A stretch of 64,000 nucleotides of DNA from Tetrahymena elliotti 4EA (GCA_000231825.2 JH720347.1:62001-126000); one strand, 5' to 3'; shown: positions 17,337 through 30,255, numbered from the stretch's first letter. The notes: generated from the letters alone by a model not told the origin. Program-made: numbers and translations.

Positions 17337-18488
17337 TCAATTTTATAAGTATTTCTGCCTGATTTATATTTTAAAATTAAAATCTTTATCATTATCATCA
17401 TCTTCAATTTGTTAGAATAATTAGATAAGTTTTTAATTATTGGATTATTTTAAATTTTCTAATATTTTCTAAACTTAAAGTTCCACATTCTTCCTTACTT
17501 ATTATTACTATTCATTTAAAATAGATGACTTAGTAATATAGTCATTTAAAATAAATTAATTAAATTCTTCTTTTTAAACTGAATATTTTGAAGCAGTTTC
17601 TCCATTTATATTCTAGAAATTAAAGACTTATTTATCTTCATACTATGGGCTTTCATCAAAAAGCTTGACTAAATAGTCTTCTATTAAATTTAAATTTCAA
17701 AAATAATTATTAAGATAGATATCTCAAAGAAATTAAAAATTAAAATATTTTTTACCTTGTTATTCACTCACATTCTAAAATTTTTTGAGCATTTAAGGGT
17801 TTAATTTATTTTTTAATGCAATTTTAGACAAGCCAACATTCACAGTCTAATATGGATTTGTGTTTATGATACTATTCCTCATGTTTTAATTGTTATTATT
17901 TTTACTAATATTTTCTTGAGCATTTTAGGTAGGGATAATTAGATTAAACAAAAATGATTTATCTTAATTAAAAAATTATTAGGTTGTAAGTTTCTAATTT
18001 AGCTAACCTTCAGCAGCCATTAAATTAGTTTATTATCTTAAATCATTTCTAATTTAACATTTTTTTTCAAAATCTGAGCCACTGATACTTTCACTAACTT
18101 TATCGTTATTTATTTGTCTTTAATATTATATATTTTTAATAATCCTCTAGTAATCGTCATCGAGATTTCCTTCAAAATTATGTAGAAAAATTTCAATTTT
18201 ATTATTTTTATCAACTCTTTGCATCTCTTATTAAACATTTTATTTATTTATTTGATTTGATTTATCATTTTTGAATTATTCTTTTTAAATCACATCATCA
18301 TTAGATTTACTCTCAAATTCTTATTAATATATATTTTATTTTTCATTTTCTGCATTGCAAGCCAAGTTTTAAGCTTAATAACTCTCATTTTATGTTTTAG
18401 TTAAAAATTCATTTTGCTCTGATCGATCTCTCTGAAATTCGCAACTATTTTTATTGTTTTGCATTTCATGAAGCTAAGCTGAATCCAT
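17337..18488 (-). CDS. uncharacterised Q/N-rich protein, 358 aa
   Basis: Two exons, 18488-17756 and 17680-17337, with a 75-bp intron (17681-17755). The frame runs from ATG (MDSAQLHEMQN) to TGA, 359 codons in all. The first 190 residues are hydrophilic and rich in Gln, Asn and Glu. A more ordered stretch, SKIALKNKLNPQMLKKFQNV, lies near residues 225-245. The C-terminal third is rich in Gln, Asp and Lys and probably helical. No recognised domain, signal peptide or membrane span. It lies between the two Ste20-like kinase genes, convergent with the first and co-oriented with the second. Function unknown. Confidence 0.65.
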
Positions 18489-19043
18489 TTTGAAATTAAT
18501 TATTGATTTGCTTTTAAGTAATTAAATTAATTAAAAATTGAATATTTATTTTAATTAGCTCCTAGATATTAACGTACATAATAACAAAAACAAAAACCCC
18601 GCGAAAGGAAATTATTATAAAATATTTAGTTTGTGTAATTTAATTAACTTTATATGGATAAATTATTAAAATAAAGTGGAAAAAATATGTAAATTACTTA
18701 AATTATTTATATAATTAGTAGTTTATAAGGATAAAATATTATTTTTTAATTTTCATATTTTTTAATTAGTAAGAAGATTTATCTTTTTAAAGCTTTAGAT
18801 AGTTGAAAGGTTTTTATTTTTTACTATGCGTTTCTTTTTTTTAATTGAAATTTATGTTTTAGAATATGATGAGATAGAAAGTTTAGATAGATGATTATGG
18901 CCATGATGGTGATAGATGGATGGCTGATTTTATTATTTTAGGGATTTATTCATAATTTAGGCTGTTTTTTTTTTGGGACTGGATATAGTAGGGCTTACCC
19001 ATATTGAGACTATCAATATCAAATATAAAATCCAGATCTATTT
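18489..19043. other. intergenic, possibly an alternative kinase 3' exon
   Basis: On the minus strand this follows the kinase stop at 19044. An alternative intron beginning at the GTATTATAATACC donor just before that stop would extend the kinase by a short exon ending at TGA 18952-18950. A His-rich frame similar to the kinase C-terminus lies near 18900, so the terminal exon may be longer than modelled. Confidence 0.3.
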
Positions 19044-21793
19044 TCAATTATTATTTTTGTATGGGTATTATAATACATGAGAGTGGCCATGATGGTTATC
19101 CTAATTACTATTATGAGTATTGTAATTATGTGTATGATTATGTCCATTGCTATTGTTGTTAACTGGAGGACCTATATTATTGTTATTATTTTATACTCTG
19201 TTACTAGGTGTGCTATTTCCAGTACACAGATTTTTATAAACTTCAGATAGTATTTTTTTAGAGCTTCCGTTTTCTTCTCTTTCCATTTCATCGAAAGCAC
19301 AGTGTAATTACTGTAGAGCTAAAGTTAGATATTCATGATTTTAAGAATTTTTTGAATAGCTAATATATTACTCAAATACTTTATCAAGTGCTCCTTTAAA
19401 ATATATATTATTTTTGCTCATACCTATAAATTAAAATATTAAAATTATCAAAAAAATGAAAGATATAATCATTTAAGCATTATTTAAAAAGCGAATGGAA
19501 TTTAAACTTTAAAAAAGTTATATTTTTATTTTATTAGGCAAAAGCATTGAAAGAAACTTTATTTTTTAATTTAATTTCAAAAATTAGGGAGGGATGAATT
19601 TTAGGTGACTTTATTATAACTTATTTCTAAGAAAAGTCACCACTAATTCATCCCTCCCAAAAATTATCCTTTTTAATCAAGTTAAAAATTATTTTTATTC
19701 AATAAAGATAAATTTAAACTAGCTTGATGTTTTTAATAGATAACAAGAAAAGAAATTTAACTTTAAAGCTTGCCTCTTCATTCACTTAAAATATTTAAAA
19801 TGTAATTTACCTTCTAAAATTTTCCTTTTTTCTTGTTCATTTGTGCATTTATTCATTTTCTAAATGTAATGATTGCTTGGGTGATTTGTGCTGCAGCTTT
19901 GCTCTTAGGATGAATCACTATCCGTTTATAAGTAATTCATAATATTATCAGAATCAGAATGCTGTTGTGACATATTTAAGTTTGATCCCTTGTTTAAAAA
20001 TGTTTATTAAGCAGGTTGGTTACTTTATTTATTACTATTATTCATATTGCTTTAAACTTATTTTTTTTTGTCTTTGTCTTATTTATGCTTATCACCTCTG
20101 TATATATCAATAACTATTTGATCCATATTTTTACATTTATCATCAATAGAATTATTTCCATTATTCAAGTAGTGAGAAAACTCTTTTAAATCTTTTTATT
20201 CTTCAAGACGTTATTCCATTGTTATTTACTTCATCGTACTTTATATAAGTAACTCTGAATCAGCTGTTTTTCCTCCTTGAGGTTTGTTATTTGGAATCAA
20301 TATAGTAGACCCAGTTACCATGGAATTAGCTCTTATCTATTAGTTAGGAGCACCAGGTTTAAATAAAAAATTTCCTCTTTTTCTATTGATTTCATAAAAT
20401 AATTACTTATTATATATTATTTCAGAAAAAGATTTTAAATTTACAAATCTATATCAAAAAGATCAATTAAATAAGAAGGTTTTTTCGCTAGTTTAATAAA
20501 ATTGTGACTTAGTAATTATTTAGCAGATTGTCTTTGTTCAGGATTGTATTTTAAGCAGCAATTAACGAAATTGATAAGCATCCTTATTTATTAAATTTTA
20601 CTTATCTATTAATATTTTTATGAATATATTATGTGTTACGTGGAAGATGTTTCTTTTGAGAGAGATGGAGGCTCTTCAGACACTATTTTACTCATAGCTA
20701 TTTCTGGCTTTTTATCATAATATGGAGGGTGACCAGTAGCCATTTCGATAGCAGTGATACCTATAAAATTAAAAAATTGTATTTGTTTTGCATTTAAATA
20801 ATAAAATATATTATTTTTTACCTACAGACCATATATCTGCCTTAAAGTCATATTCAGATTTTTAAATAACTTCAGGAGCCATATAGTAAGGAGTACCAAC
20901 AAATGTTTAAAGTTTTTAGCTATTATTAGCTATTTTAGATGACACTCCAAAATCACAAAGCTTAACTTTTCCATCTTTTTAAATCAAAATGTTTGCAGAT
21001 TTGATATCTCTATGGACCATTTAATTGCCATGCAAATAACTTAATGCTTAGAGAATTTCTTTTAAAATAATAGTGATATAAGGTTCTTAAAATTATCCTT
21101 TCTTTTTTATCTATAAAAAATAATATCTTGATAAAATTTATCTCTTCAATCTATTAATTTACTAATTAGGCTAAAGATCCTCCTCCACAATACTCCATAA
21201 TTATGTATATTTTATTATCTTTAATATAAGTAACAATATTTAAAATTTTTCATTAAATTAGCAAAATCACCATTAATACCATTAATGCTTAAAATATTTA
21301 TTTATTCTCAAGAAAAAACTAAAAAGGTAAATCTTTACCTACAAAAAAATGCTCATAAACTTGCGTTATATTTGGATGATTACACTCTTTAACTAAATCT
21401 ATTTCCTTTTTTACAAAATCCTCAACTTTTTCATTTTCCTGTATTATATAATAGAATCATTTAAATTATATTTATTAACATCTAAAAAAATAATAGATTT
21501 ATCTAAACCTAAAATGCTTTAAAATATTTGCTAAATTACCTGAACTTCTATTACTTTGATAGCAACGATCATATTATTTTCTTTATTAAGACTAAAGAGT
21601 TTTTTTAAATAAAATTAATTTCATTTTATTCTGAATAAATCTATAATTCTAAATTTAATTTTGTTATTATGAATTACGCTCTATAAATTTCTGCATAAGA
21701 TCCCTTTCCTATTACTTCGTAAAAGACATATTTTTCCTATTAATTTTAATAGAAATATTAAGCTGTTATAATTCTTTAATGGGGATTCTCCAT
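19044..21793 (-). CDS. Ste20/GCK-family protein kinase, 607 aa
   Basis: Nine exons (21793-21678, 21591-21540, 21438-21339, 21218-21163, 21110-20822, 20760-20640, 20582-20445, 20382-19811, 19423-19044), 608 codons in frame. The kinase domain is complete: GKGSYAEIY from residue 29, Lys51 in VAIKVIEV, HRDIKSAN with H141 and D143, DFG 161-163, and GTPYYMAPEV; the DIWSVGITAIEMATGHPPYY block is typical of Ste20/GCK kinases. The 300-residue tail is rich in Gln, Ser and Asn and ends in a His-rich run (GHNHTHNYNTHN, HHGHSH). Such kinases act at the MAP4K or Hippo level; the substrate is unknown. The ATG at 21793 is the nearest one before the domain. The last intron (19424-19810, 387 bp) is several times longer than the others and contains a hairpin. 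The 3' end may be spliced differently (see 18489-19043). Confidence 0.88.
19587..19658. repeat. 27-bp inverted repeat (hairpin) inside a kinase intron
   Basis: GGGAGGGATGAATT (19587-19600) plus GGTGACTTT (19604-19612) pair with AAAGTCACC (19633-19641) plus AATTCATCCCTCCC (19645-19658). The only internal mismatch is three bases per arm (19601-19603 and 19642-19644), and the loop is 20 nt. The arms are far more GC-rich than the surrounding intron. It could be a small foldback or MITE-like element, a structured RNA, or a splicing element. Confidence 0.85.
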
Positions 21794-23172
21794 TTATTAC
21801 CATATCGAAGAAATTGAACTTTAATGTTAGTTAATTTATAGAAACACCTTAGTCAAAAATTATATAAGATTCTTTTTACTTGATTTAAAGGATTATTTGT
21901 TTATCTTTCAATAAATATTAATATTTATTTAATTTTTCAGTAAAGAAGTTTTTTAAATCAAAGAATTTTATTACTTATTATCAATTTTTTCACTTTAATT
22001 TTGTTAATCTTATTCCTACCTATCAAAAATCCTAAATATTTATTTAAATCAATTAAACACATACTATTCTATCGACTAACATTCTTATTAAATCTTTAAT
22101 AGAATGTATCATATCTTTAATATTTTACATTACACCTTTGAATTAGTTTAGTCTTTATAAAAAAATTTAAATATCAATTTCTATTCACTAATTTTATATT
22201 AAATAATTGCAGTCTAAATAAAAATTTTACCTTCACCATTATATTTTATATTTTTCTTCTCAAATTTGTAAATTTTAAAATGATTATGAAAATAAAAAAA
22301 TAAAGCCACTCAATAAAATAATACACAAATAATAATATTAAAATCTATAATGTTTTAAGTTAAATTTATAATTTGATTTCAAATATGAATTTTGAGCTAA
22401 AAGCTCTATCACTAAAATATAATTCTAGATATAAAATAGAATAATAAAAAAATAATTATTTTTTTTTTTTTGATTCTTTTAAAATCTTTGAAAATGAGAA
22501 TATTTAAATTTAAAATATTTTAATTAATAATTAAAAAATGTTAATCTTTATTTATTCTATAAAAATTGTGGCTATAAAGTATGAATATTATCTTTAAATT
22601 TTGAAATATTATAAATGCTATTTATCTGTAAAATCTAGAATTATCTGTTTATGGATTTAAAAGTAACAAATATCTAAAAGAAAGAAAATAATTTTTATAG
22701 TTTATTTTTGTATAAAAATTAAAAAACAAAAATGCTAAAAAGAATAGAAATTAAAATTTTATTCAATATTTTTAATTGATCAATAATTAATATCTGATCA
22801 AAAAAAATAAATTTATGTGGGTGGCTATGAGTTGTGTTAGAATAATTTATTTATGTATGTCTTTTATTGAATTAGGTAAAAGATATTTGGCGCTTGTAAA
22901 AATCACTCAATACGATTAAACAGAAAATAGCAAATAACTTTTTATAAAGTAAAAAAAATATTTACACATAGTAGACTCACTTATTTAACACATAAATGAT
23001 ACATATCATTTTCATTTTGTATGTAAAAGAAGTTAGTTTTTGTTTTTAATTCTGAAATTCTGACACTAACTTTGAAATCAATTAAAAAATTATAAAAGAG
23101 AAGAAGATTAACTACTTTAAGTTAGCATAAGTAAATAATAGATCTATAAATCACTAATACAGATTAAAGCAA
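21794..23172. other. divergent intergenic region, no gene seen
   Basis: About 1.4 kb between the start of the minus-strand kinase gene and the start of the poly-Q gene. AT-rich, with no coding frame worth calling. It should hold both promoters. Confidence 0.45.
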
Positions 23173-25317
23173 ATGAACTCTGTAGACTCAGCATATTTGT
23201 ATAAAAAAAGTGATGACAACAATAATCGATCATATTTTTATGATAAGAGCTACAAGAAAGAAAATAAATTTAGTGATGATCCTAACTGTACTTAGATATA
23301 GAAAAGTATTCATAAAGATAAACATAAATCTTCTTATTATTAAGAATAACAGTCTAGAAGATACTAAAAACATAAATTTCATGAAAAACTCAGTAAAAGT
23401 GTTTAGGAGTAGAATAGGCCTTAAAATATGAAAATGAATAACCGTTTTAGTATCTCTTAAAATGAACAGCTACAAGAATAAAACTATTCATACAAATCAA
23501 AAGAAGAAATAATATTCTAAAAAGGTAATGATTAGATACCTGGACCTATTGAAGAAGAACAAGAATAATGCATAATCATTGATAACAATAGATAGGATTG
23601 TGATAAGAGAAAATAACGAGATTCTTCTGAAGACCGCCATTACAATAAAAATAAAAAGTATGATAGGTCATTTCAACAATAAACTGATAATTATCATTTT
23701 AAAGGTTATTAAAGCAAATTTAAGGGTGTTGATGAAAGTAAATTCAAAACAAAATCAGGAAACTTTATGAATAAATTATTTTTTAAAAATGACTACAAAT
23801 TTTCTAAAGATTTTATAGTTTTAGAATAATATGACCCCAAAGCAAACAATAACACTGATGACATTTTCTAAGATATTCTTTCTAAAATATAAAAAGATGA
23901 CCCTTAGCTCTATGAACAAATTAAAACTTCAAATGATAGTTAAAATGACAATTTAGAAAAATCAAATAATGATCAAAAAATGATTAATGATGAAGAATAT
24001 GCATAATGGGAAAGTGAAATAGCAAAAGCTAAATAAAATAAACTCTACCACTACAATCACTCAAGGCATCATTAAAAATAAGAATAATCAATAAATTATA
24101 AGACTAAAGATAGTGAGAATTAATATAACAAAAGTAGAGTTTAAAATAATGAATCCCCTTATTCTTAAGTAAGAGAGTGTGTATATTAATTTAGTTAATA
24201 ATTAATTCCACTCATTAATTAAGAAATACCTACTGGATTAGAAAAAATAGAAGATGGATAACAAAATTAAGGTAACTCAAGCCCTGTTATCAACTCTTTT
24301 ATTATTCCTAATCAAATCAAGTTTATCTCAAATAATATTTTTACTCCAGAAAAAGATCAACAAATAAAAAACGAACATGAAGAAATAAAAGATAGAGATA
24401 TCATTTAAATTGACGATAATTCTGATTCTAACTAGATACTCTCTTTCATTCCACTACCAACTTAAAAAGTAACAACTCATATTATTATTGATGATGATGA
24501 AGACGAAGACGAAGATAATATTATTAAAACAAACTAAAAACTTATTGATTAAACATAGTCTGTTGTGATTAACAAACAAAGCATTGATAGTAGCAAAAAT
24601 TTAGTTAATCAAAGTATGTTAGAAACAAATAACAATGCCTTTAAGTAAAATACTAATCTGTAAATTAATAATAACTCAAAATATAAGGAAGATACTTAAA
24701 TTAATAGAAACCAAAATTAAAGCTATTAATAAATGTTTATTGATTAAAATATTGAGGATGATTAATTTAATTTATAAAATTAAGTTTACCCTCAACAAAA
24801 TTATTAAATATAATAAAATGATCCTATAATTGACTAAAAAATCAATAGAGAAGATAGCTATTTCCTAAATAATAATGATTAAAATCTGACCATTTAGTAA
24901 ATGAAATAAAAAGAGTTGTTTCAATAGTAACAAATGAATTAATTATATTTATAATAAAAGTTGTTTGAACAACAAATGCAAGAGTTTTTTTAATAACAAT
25001 AATAGTAATCTTTATCATCATCAATATAATAGTAATAATAACAACAGATGTAATTACTTTAACACTATTTAATACAACAATATTTATAAAATTAACAGCA
25101 AATCGAAATTTTAAAATAACAACAATAATAATAATAGGTATAGTAATAGTAATAATGCAACTAACAATAATAAATTTAACAAAAAGCATAAAAAAATTCT
25201 ATTGAGTAAAAAAAATAGAATACATTTTTCAAATAAAAATAAGAAATTTAAAATAAGATATCATATTTAACTGAAGAAGATTTAATAAAATAATTTGAAT
25301 CAATTCAAAATAATTGA
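23173..25317 (+). CDS. poly-glutamine, low-complexity protein, 714 aa
   Basis: A single uninterrupted frame of 715 codons from ATG to TGA, with no intron. The N-terminal 200 residues are charged (K, D, E, Y, N rich). A more conserved-looking patch, NKLFFKNDYKFSKDFIVLEQ, occurs near residues 200-220, followed by an acidic DDDEDEDED run near 440. The last 150 residues are nearly all glutamine, broken by Leu and Met, and end in ISYLTEEDLIKQFESIQNN. All four Gln codons (CAA, CAG, TAA, TAG) are mixed in the tract, so it is not a simple DNA microsatellite. Such proteins often join RNP granules or transcription complexes; that is inference only. No domain recognised. Confidence 0.75.
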
Positions 25318-25597
25318 TGCTATTAGGATATTCTTACTAAAGATAAATTTACTTTTTCAATAATATAAAAATAGTTATAAATAATTATCAGTAATATTGT
25401 TTTCATTTTTAATATAGTTTATTTTTTTTCCTAATCATTAAATGATTTGATTTAATTAATTTTTAGACTTTTTATACATCTAAATTTGTGTTCTTTTTAA
25501 AGAGCCCTACTTAATACTTAATTTTATTTGTTGAAATAATTTTATTAAAATCCAAAGATTATTTTATAAGTCAAGTTAGACGTTGCTTAATGTCAAA

Positions 25598-27576
25598 TCA
25601 GTTATCATAATTAATTATATCCCCTTTGAAATATTTGGTTTATGGATTTTCTTAGTAGAAAATAGCAAAATTAATGTTCATTTTATTTAATATTGCTACT
25701 AATTCCTTTTATTAAAAAAATATAATTAATACTAATTTAAATAAAATTATTTTTACTTTTATTTATGTAAAAGGGATTTCTCCTTTTAATTTCAGATTAT
25801 AAAGCTTATTAGAATTATCTATTTAGAAAATTTATTCAAGATTATTATTTTAAGGCTTTATTATGAACTAATTGTCCTCCATCTCATCAAGCAAGTATGA
25901 ATATTATTGTACATCACTTGATATTATTTATCCATTAAAATATTCCTTCAAATTACATTTTTGAGAATGCTCAAAAGGAAAATTGCTAATAATTTCCATT
26001 TTTTAGAAACTGCTATGACTATCTTAATCAGTTTCTAAATTCTAGTTAATTATACAGTTCCACAAGCTTTAAACCTACACAAGTAATTTAATACAATCCA
26101 AATTAATAATTATTTAGTAAAAATAAAAAAATACATATTTCTTTTTAATCAAAAGCACAGTTGATTAATTATCAATTAATGTTTAAAATGGTAAATTAGA
26201 TTAAGTGTCTTCATTATTTTCATCTAACATCAGTTTATTCTTATTTTAGTTTTAGTTATTTAAAAAAGTTTAGTTATAATTTTAATCCATTTCATTTATT
26301 TTCTAATCAAAATTAATCTTTTCATCCTCTTCCAAAATATCTTAGAAGTATTCTAAATTCTCTTACTAAATTCTTTTTTTCTTTTCTTACATTTAGACAG
26401 CTTCTTTTTACTTTCTCTATAGTTCTGAGATATCTGTATACTGTATACCTTTTTATTTATTCAATTATTTATTTATTTTTGTTTTCAGTAATGTTAAAGT
26501 TTCTAATAAAAAATTCTAAAATGAATTAATTTATTTTGTATTTGTGTTAAGATTACCTTAGTTTTCAAGATATTTATCGAAGCTCTTTAGGGTCTTAGCC
26601 CAAACAATTGCAACTATATGGTCTTTATCTCCTTTATGATGGGGAGTAGGTTTTTCTTCATTTTATACATGAATAAATAGAATAATAAATTGTGCATTAA
26701 CATAATAATAATAGTTTTATTTATTTTATAAGAATATTTAGAAGCAATCTCTCATTGTAAGATAGACTTCTTAGTTTTTCATTATTGATTTCTCTTTGTT
26801 AAATTAGGTATTAAATCCAGAAAGAATACTTTAGGCCTTTTCATATCTGTATGTTGATAGTAAGTTTTTAATTTACTATTTTAATAATTATAAGCTCTCT
26901 TTTGAGAATTTAGAAACATCATATCCACTTAATTACTGCTAAGAAGAAAATACATCTTTAAACCAATCAAAATTGACTGCTGATATTAACGAGATTTCAT
27001 GTATTAATTGGTAATTATCTTTTTAATCTATAATTTATTACTTCTGATCTTTTTTTTGTGTTTATTAACTTGATTATCTTCTTTAAAGCTCATATATAGT
27101 TGTATTATTCTAGTAAAATTCTTAGTAGAAGTTATTGAATTATGAATTAAACATTTTCATACTGTTTGAATTTTCCCCTGAAATTTATCCTCCACTTTAT
27201 CTGTTCATATCAATAGAAGAATTCTCTCCCTTTCCTAACATTTCTTTCACTGTTTTACCACTGCTTTCATTAAATATAGTTTTTTCTTTGATCAGCTCAT
27301 CTTCTTGATATTTATGATAAAAATTATAGAGAAAATAAGATAAAAATAATAATAATACATTCATCCTCTTTATTTGTTTATTAACTTGATAGAATATGAG
27401 TATTTGTACTTAAAGCAAAACCTAAACTCTTTCTTTACTTCTACTATTTCTATTTATGAAAGATCCAAACATGTTTAAATAATAAAAATAGTTTTTTAAT
27501 TTACTTTGATTTCCATAGCAGTTAAACGCCTCTTAGGGTTTAAGTTACTCAAACTATTTGAAGTATTCTCAGCCAT
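25598..27576 (-). CDS. DONSON-like replication protein, 549 aa
   Basis: Six exons (27576-27505, 27449-27359, 27303-26557, 26448-26135, 26074-25757, 25705-25598), 550 codons in frame; animal DONSON is of similar length (about 566). The central part carries a DONSON-like signature: an aromatic/hydrophobic run NYYYYVNAQFIILF, corresponding to the PYFYVCTYQFTVLF region, followed after a variable loop by AKTLKSFDKYLENQGIQYT, matching the region ending NEGIEFSLPL. The first 200 residues are polar and Gln-rich. DONSON helps load the CMG helicase and protects replication forks in the nucleus. Introns at 26075-26134 and 25706-25756 are multiples of three with no in-frame TGA and could be retained; they were removed because their ends and composition match the other introns. 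The family call is tentative. Confidence 0.6.
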
Positions 27577-28142
27577 TATTAAATAATTTTATAGAAATAG
27601 TAATATTATTAGCTTTGTAATTAGATTTAGTTTTACTCAAAAATCTTTCTTATTTATAAATCTTATGTAAAGTATTATCTATCTTGTTAAATTTTTTAAT
27701 TAAAGTTGATATGGATGAAATTCAATTTTTTAGCGAATATTGATCTGTTTGCAAATATTTTAAAAAAATTGCGGGAAAAAATCTTAAAAATTTAACTATT
27801 AACTTTGATTAATTTAATATGTTATTTTTATGTGATAATTTGAAATTTTCATAAAATATTTTCTTTTTTATCAAAACATACATTTAAGTTTTTAATTTTT
27901 AAGGATTATTTTTAAAGTTTAATTTTATCTTTTTTTTTAAACAAATAAATCAATGAATTTATGAATAATAAAATAGACATAAATGCTTTAATTGAATTTT
28001 AATATAAGAAATATATAATTAACTTTTATTTTATTAATATTAATAAATAGAACTTTTCACTTTCAGATTTATAATAAAAAAAAGAATAGATTAGATAGAT
28101 ATCTTATTAACATTAACATATATTGTCTCAACCATTTAAATA
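27577..28142. other. divergent upstream region
   Basis: About 570 bp of AT-rich DNA between two divergent start codons (DONSON-like and TTC14-like genes). Presumed shared promoter region; no site recognised. Confidence 0.45.
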
Positions 28143-30255
28143 ATGGATTTACAACAAACTGAAATAAGTCAAACTCAAACTTAGACTTAATTAGATGTAG
28201 AAACTCGTATTTAGGGATTAAAGAATGGATTATTACAAAAAAACTTTTTTAGATTTGATTTTAATAAAGATCAGAATGAGGAATTAAATTAGTAAGATTT
28301 TCCATCACTAAACAAACTCAATACTTAGTCCTAATCAAATGTTTTCCCACAAGTAAAAAAATCATTCTCCTTTCAACCATTTGTACATACATACATACAT
28401 ATTTTAAAATAAAAAATAATAAAAGTAGGCCTAACGTGTATTTGCAGATACTAATATAATTTAGGATAGGAAATTGATTGAAATAACAAAAATTTATGAT
28501 GTAAATAATTATAATTAGAGGCTTAAATGATTTAAATAAATAAAATAATAAAGATAATTAGCACAGGCTTTGTTTTTGAAGTTATTGTTTTGAGAAAAGA
28601 TGAAAAACAAAGGGAGTTAATTGTTAGTTTGAATAACTTTCATTCTATATGTGATTAATGCAATTTTTAACAAATGACTGAGCAAGATTTTTAGAAATAT
28701 AGAGAGCAGAAAGAATAACTAGCAGAACTTGAATGTATTTATCTTTACAAAATTTAAGCTACAATCAAAGAAAGTGATTTGGTAAATTTTAGGTTCTAAT
28801 GAACTAAGAAAATTAATAAAATGCTTAAAATATGACTAATCTCATTTATTTATAATAAATTAGATTGACTACTTTAGTATTTTTAGCAACGATTTTAACT
28901 TTAACAAAATCAATGAAGGAGATGAATTGTATGCAGTCATTACTAAAAATTTATTTTCAAGTTTTACCTAACAAGATTAAATGAAGGCTCTCAATTCAGA
29001 TGAAAGGTATCAACTTTTAGAATTAAGTTGCAAAAATGAAGTACTTTCAAATTCGAAATTTCTTTCTATCTAAAACATTTTGGATCCCCGTACATATGAT
29101 CCAAATGATGATTTGTTTATTAGACTTGGTAGCAAGCCTGATAACAATATAAAAGCAACAAAAGATGACATGCTATATTTAGAAAAATATGGTGTTTTCC
29201 CTTATGAACTCTAAATCCGTAGATCTACCACCTTGAAGAATATAGTAAAATTGATAATTATTATTTAAAAGTAAGCTTATGAAACAATACAACAAATCAG
29301 TCAAATAGATAAAACATGATAAGATTCATGTAATTGAAGGAGAACGATTCTTTGAACAATCACTACACCAACAAAAATCTTATTTAAGAGATTTAAATTG
29401 ATTATAAAAGGAAATTAAATTCTTCATATATCATCCTTCTTAGAATGAGAAACGAGAGTAGTTAATATTTTTATCAACATAAACAGGATTAGGGAACTTC
29501 AAAACATAAGGTGGGCAAAATAGTCGCTGGATGAGGCAACGAGACTTATCTAAGAGAATAAGCATCCACAAGCTTTGTAATATCTTAACACAGCACAAGA
29601 CTTTGATCCATATATGCCATAAATATATGTCACAAGAGGTTGCGCCTTAGCAAACTTAGTATTAATCTAAATTTTTTCTGGCCAAAAATCAATTAAAAAT
29701 ATATAATTATTGAAGGGAAAGTATAAAGAGGGAATAATAGAGCTTAAAAAGGGCTTATAATTAGATCCAGATGATGAAATTACTAAAAAATATCTAGAAA
29801 GAGTATTGAAAAAGTATGAAGAAGAATAGAGATTTTTGTATACAAAATAAGCAAAGTAGCTCAATTTTGACAAACAAAAGCTTGAAATGAAAAATAATGC
29901 TGCTTTGAATTTTAACGGCTAAGATAACAACTATAAATTTGTAGGAGAATTAGAAATAGAGAGCAAATAACCAAACTCACTATTTTAAAATCAAAATGAT
30001 CTCACATTTTAAACATCATCATTCAATACTTCGGATTTTACAAACAAACTAACAACTGCATAAATGGTTTAGTTGTTGAATTTTAACTCTAAAAAAGCTC
30101 AAGAAGCAAGTAATAAAAAAGAAGGAAAGAGCTACTAAGATTCAAGAAGCTCTTCATCATCATCCTCTGACCGTAAAAAGAAAAAGAAGAAAGAAAAAAA
30201 GATCAAAAAAGAAAAGAAAGAAAAAAAGGAGAAAAAAAAGAAAAGCAAATAATGA
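28143..30255 (+). CDS. TTC14-like TPR protein, 566 aa
   Basis: Modelled exons: 28143-28382, 28429-28500, 28554-28781, 28864-29244, 29309-29329, 29411-29457, 29487-29658, 29716-30255. Residues ~105-190 look like an S1-type beta domain (GFVFEVIVLRK...). Residues ~330-420 form TPR-like helices: IRELQNIRWAKQSLDEATRL aligns without gaps to the TTC14 stretch before its first TPR, and RGCALANLGKYKEGIIELKK is a good TPR. The end is a Ser run followed by a Lys/Glu-rich tail (SRSSSSSSSD then KKEKK repeats), as in TTC14. TTC14 is a nuclear RNA-associated protein of poorly known role. The splice pattern from 29245 to 29486 is uncertain: the frame there contains a TGA that an 81-bp intron removes, and the next intron would be only 29 bp. 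Confidence 0.6.

Noticed and set aside
24842..25189. 115-codon minus-strand open frame rich in Ile and Val
   Set aside because: It is the reverse shadow of the poly-Gln tract on the plus strand (CAA/TAA read backwards as TTG/TTA) and has no independent features.
28383..28405. catacatacataca microsatellite
   Set aside because: A short tetranucleotide run within an intron of the TTC14-like gene; of no evident consequence.
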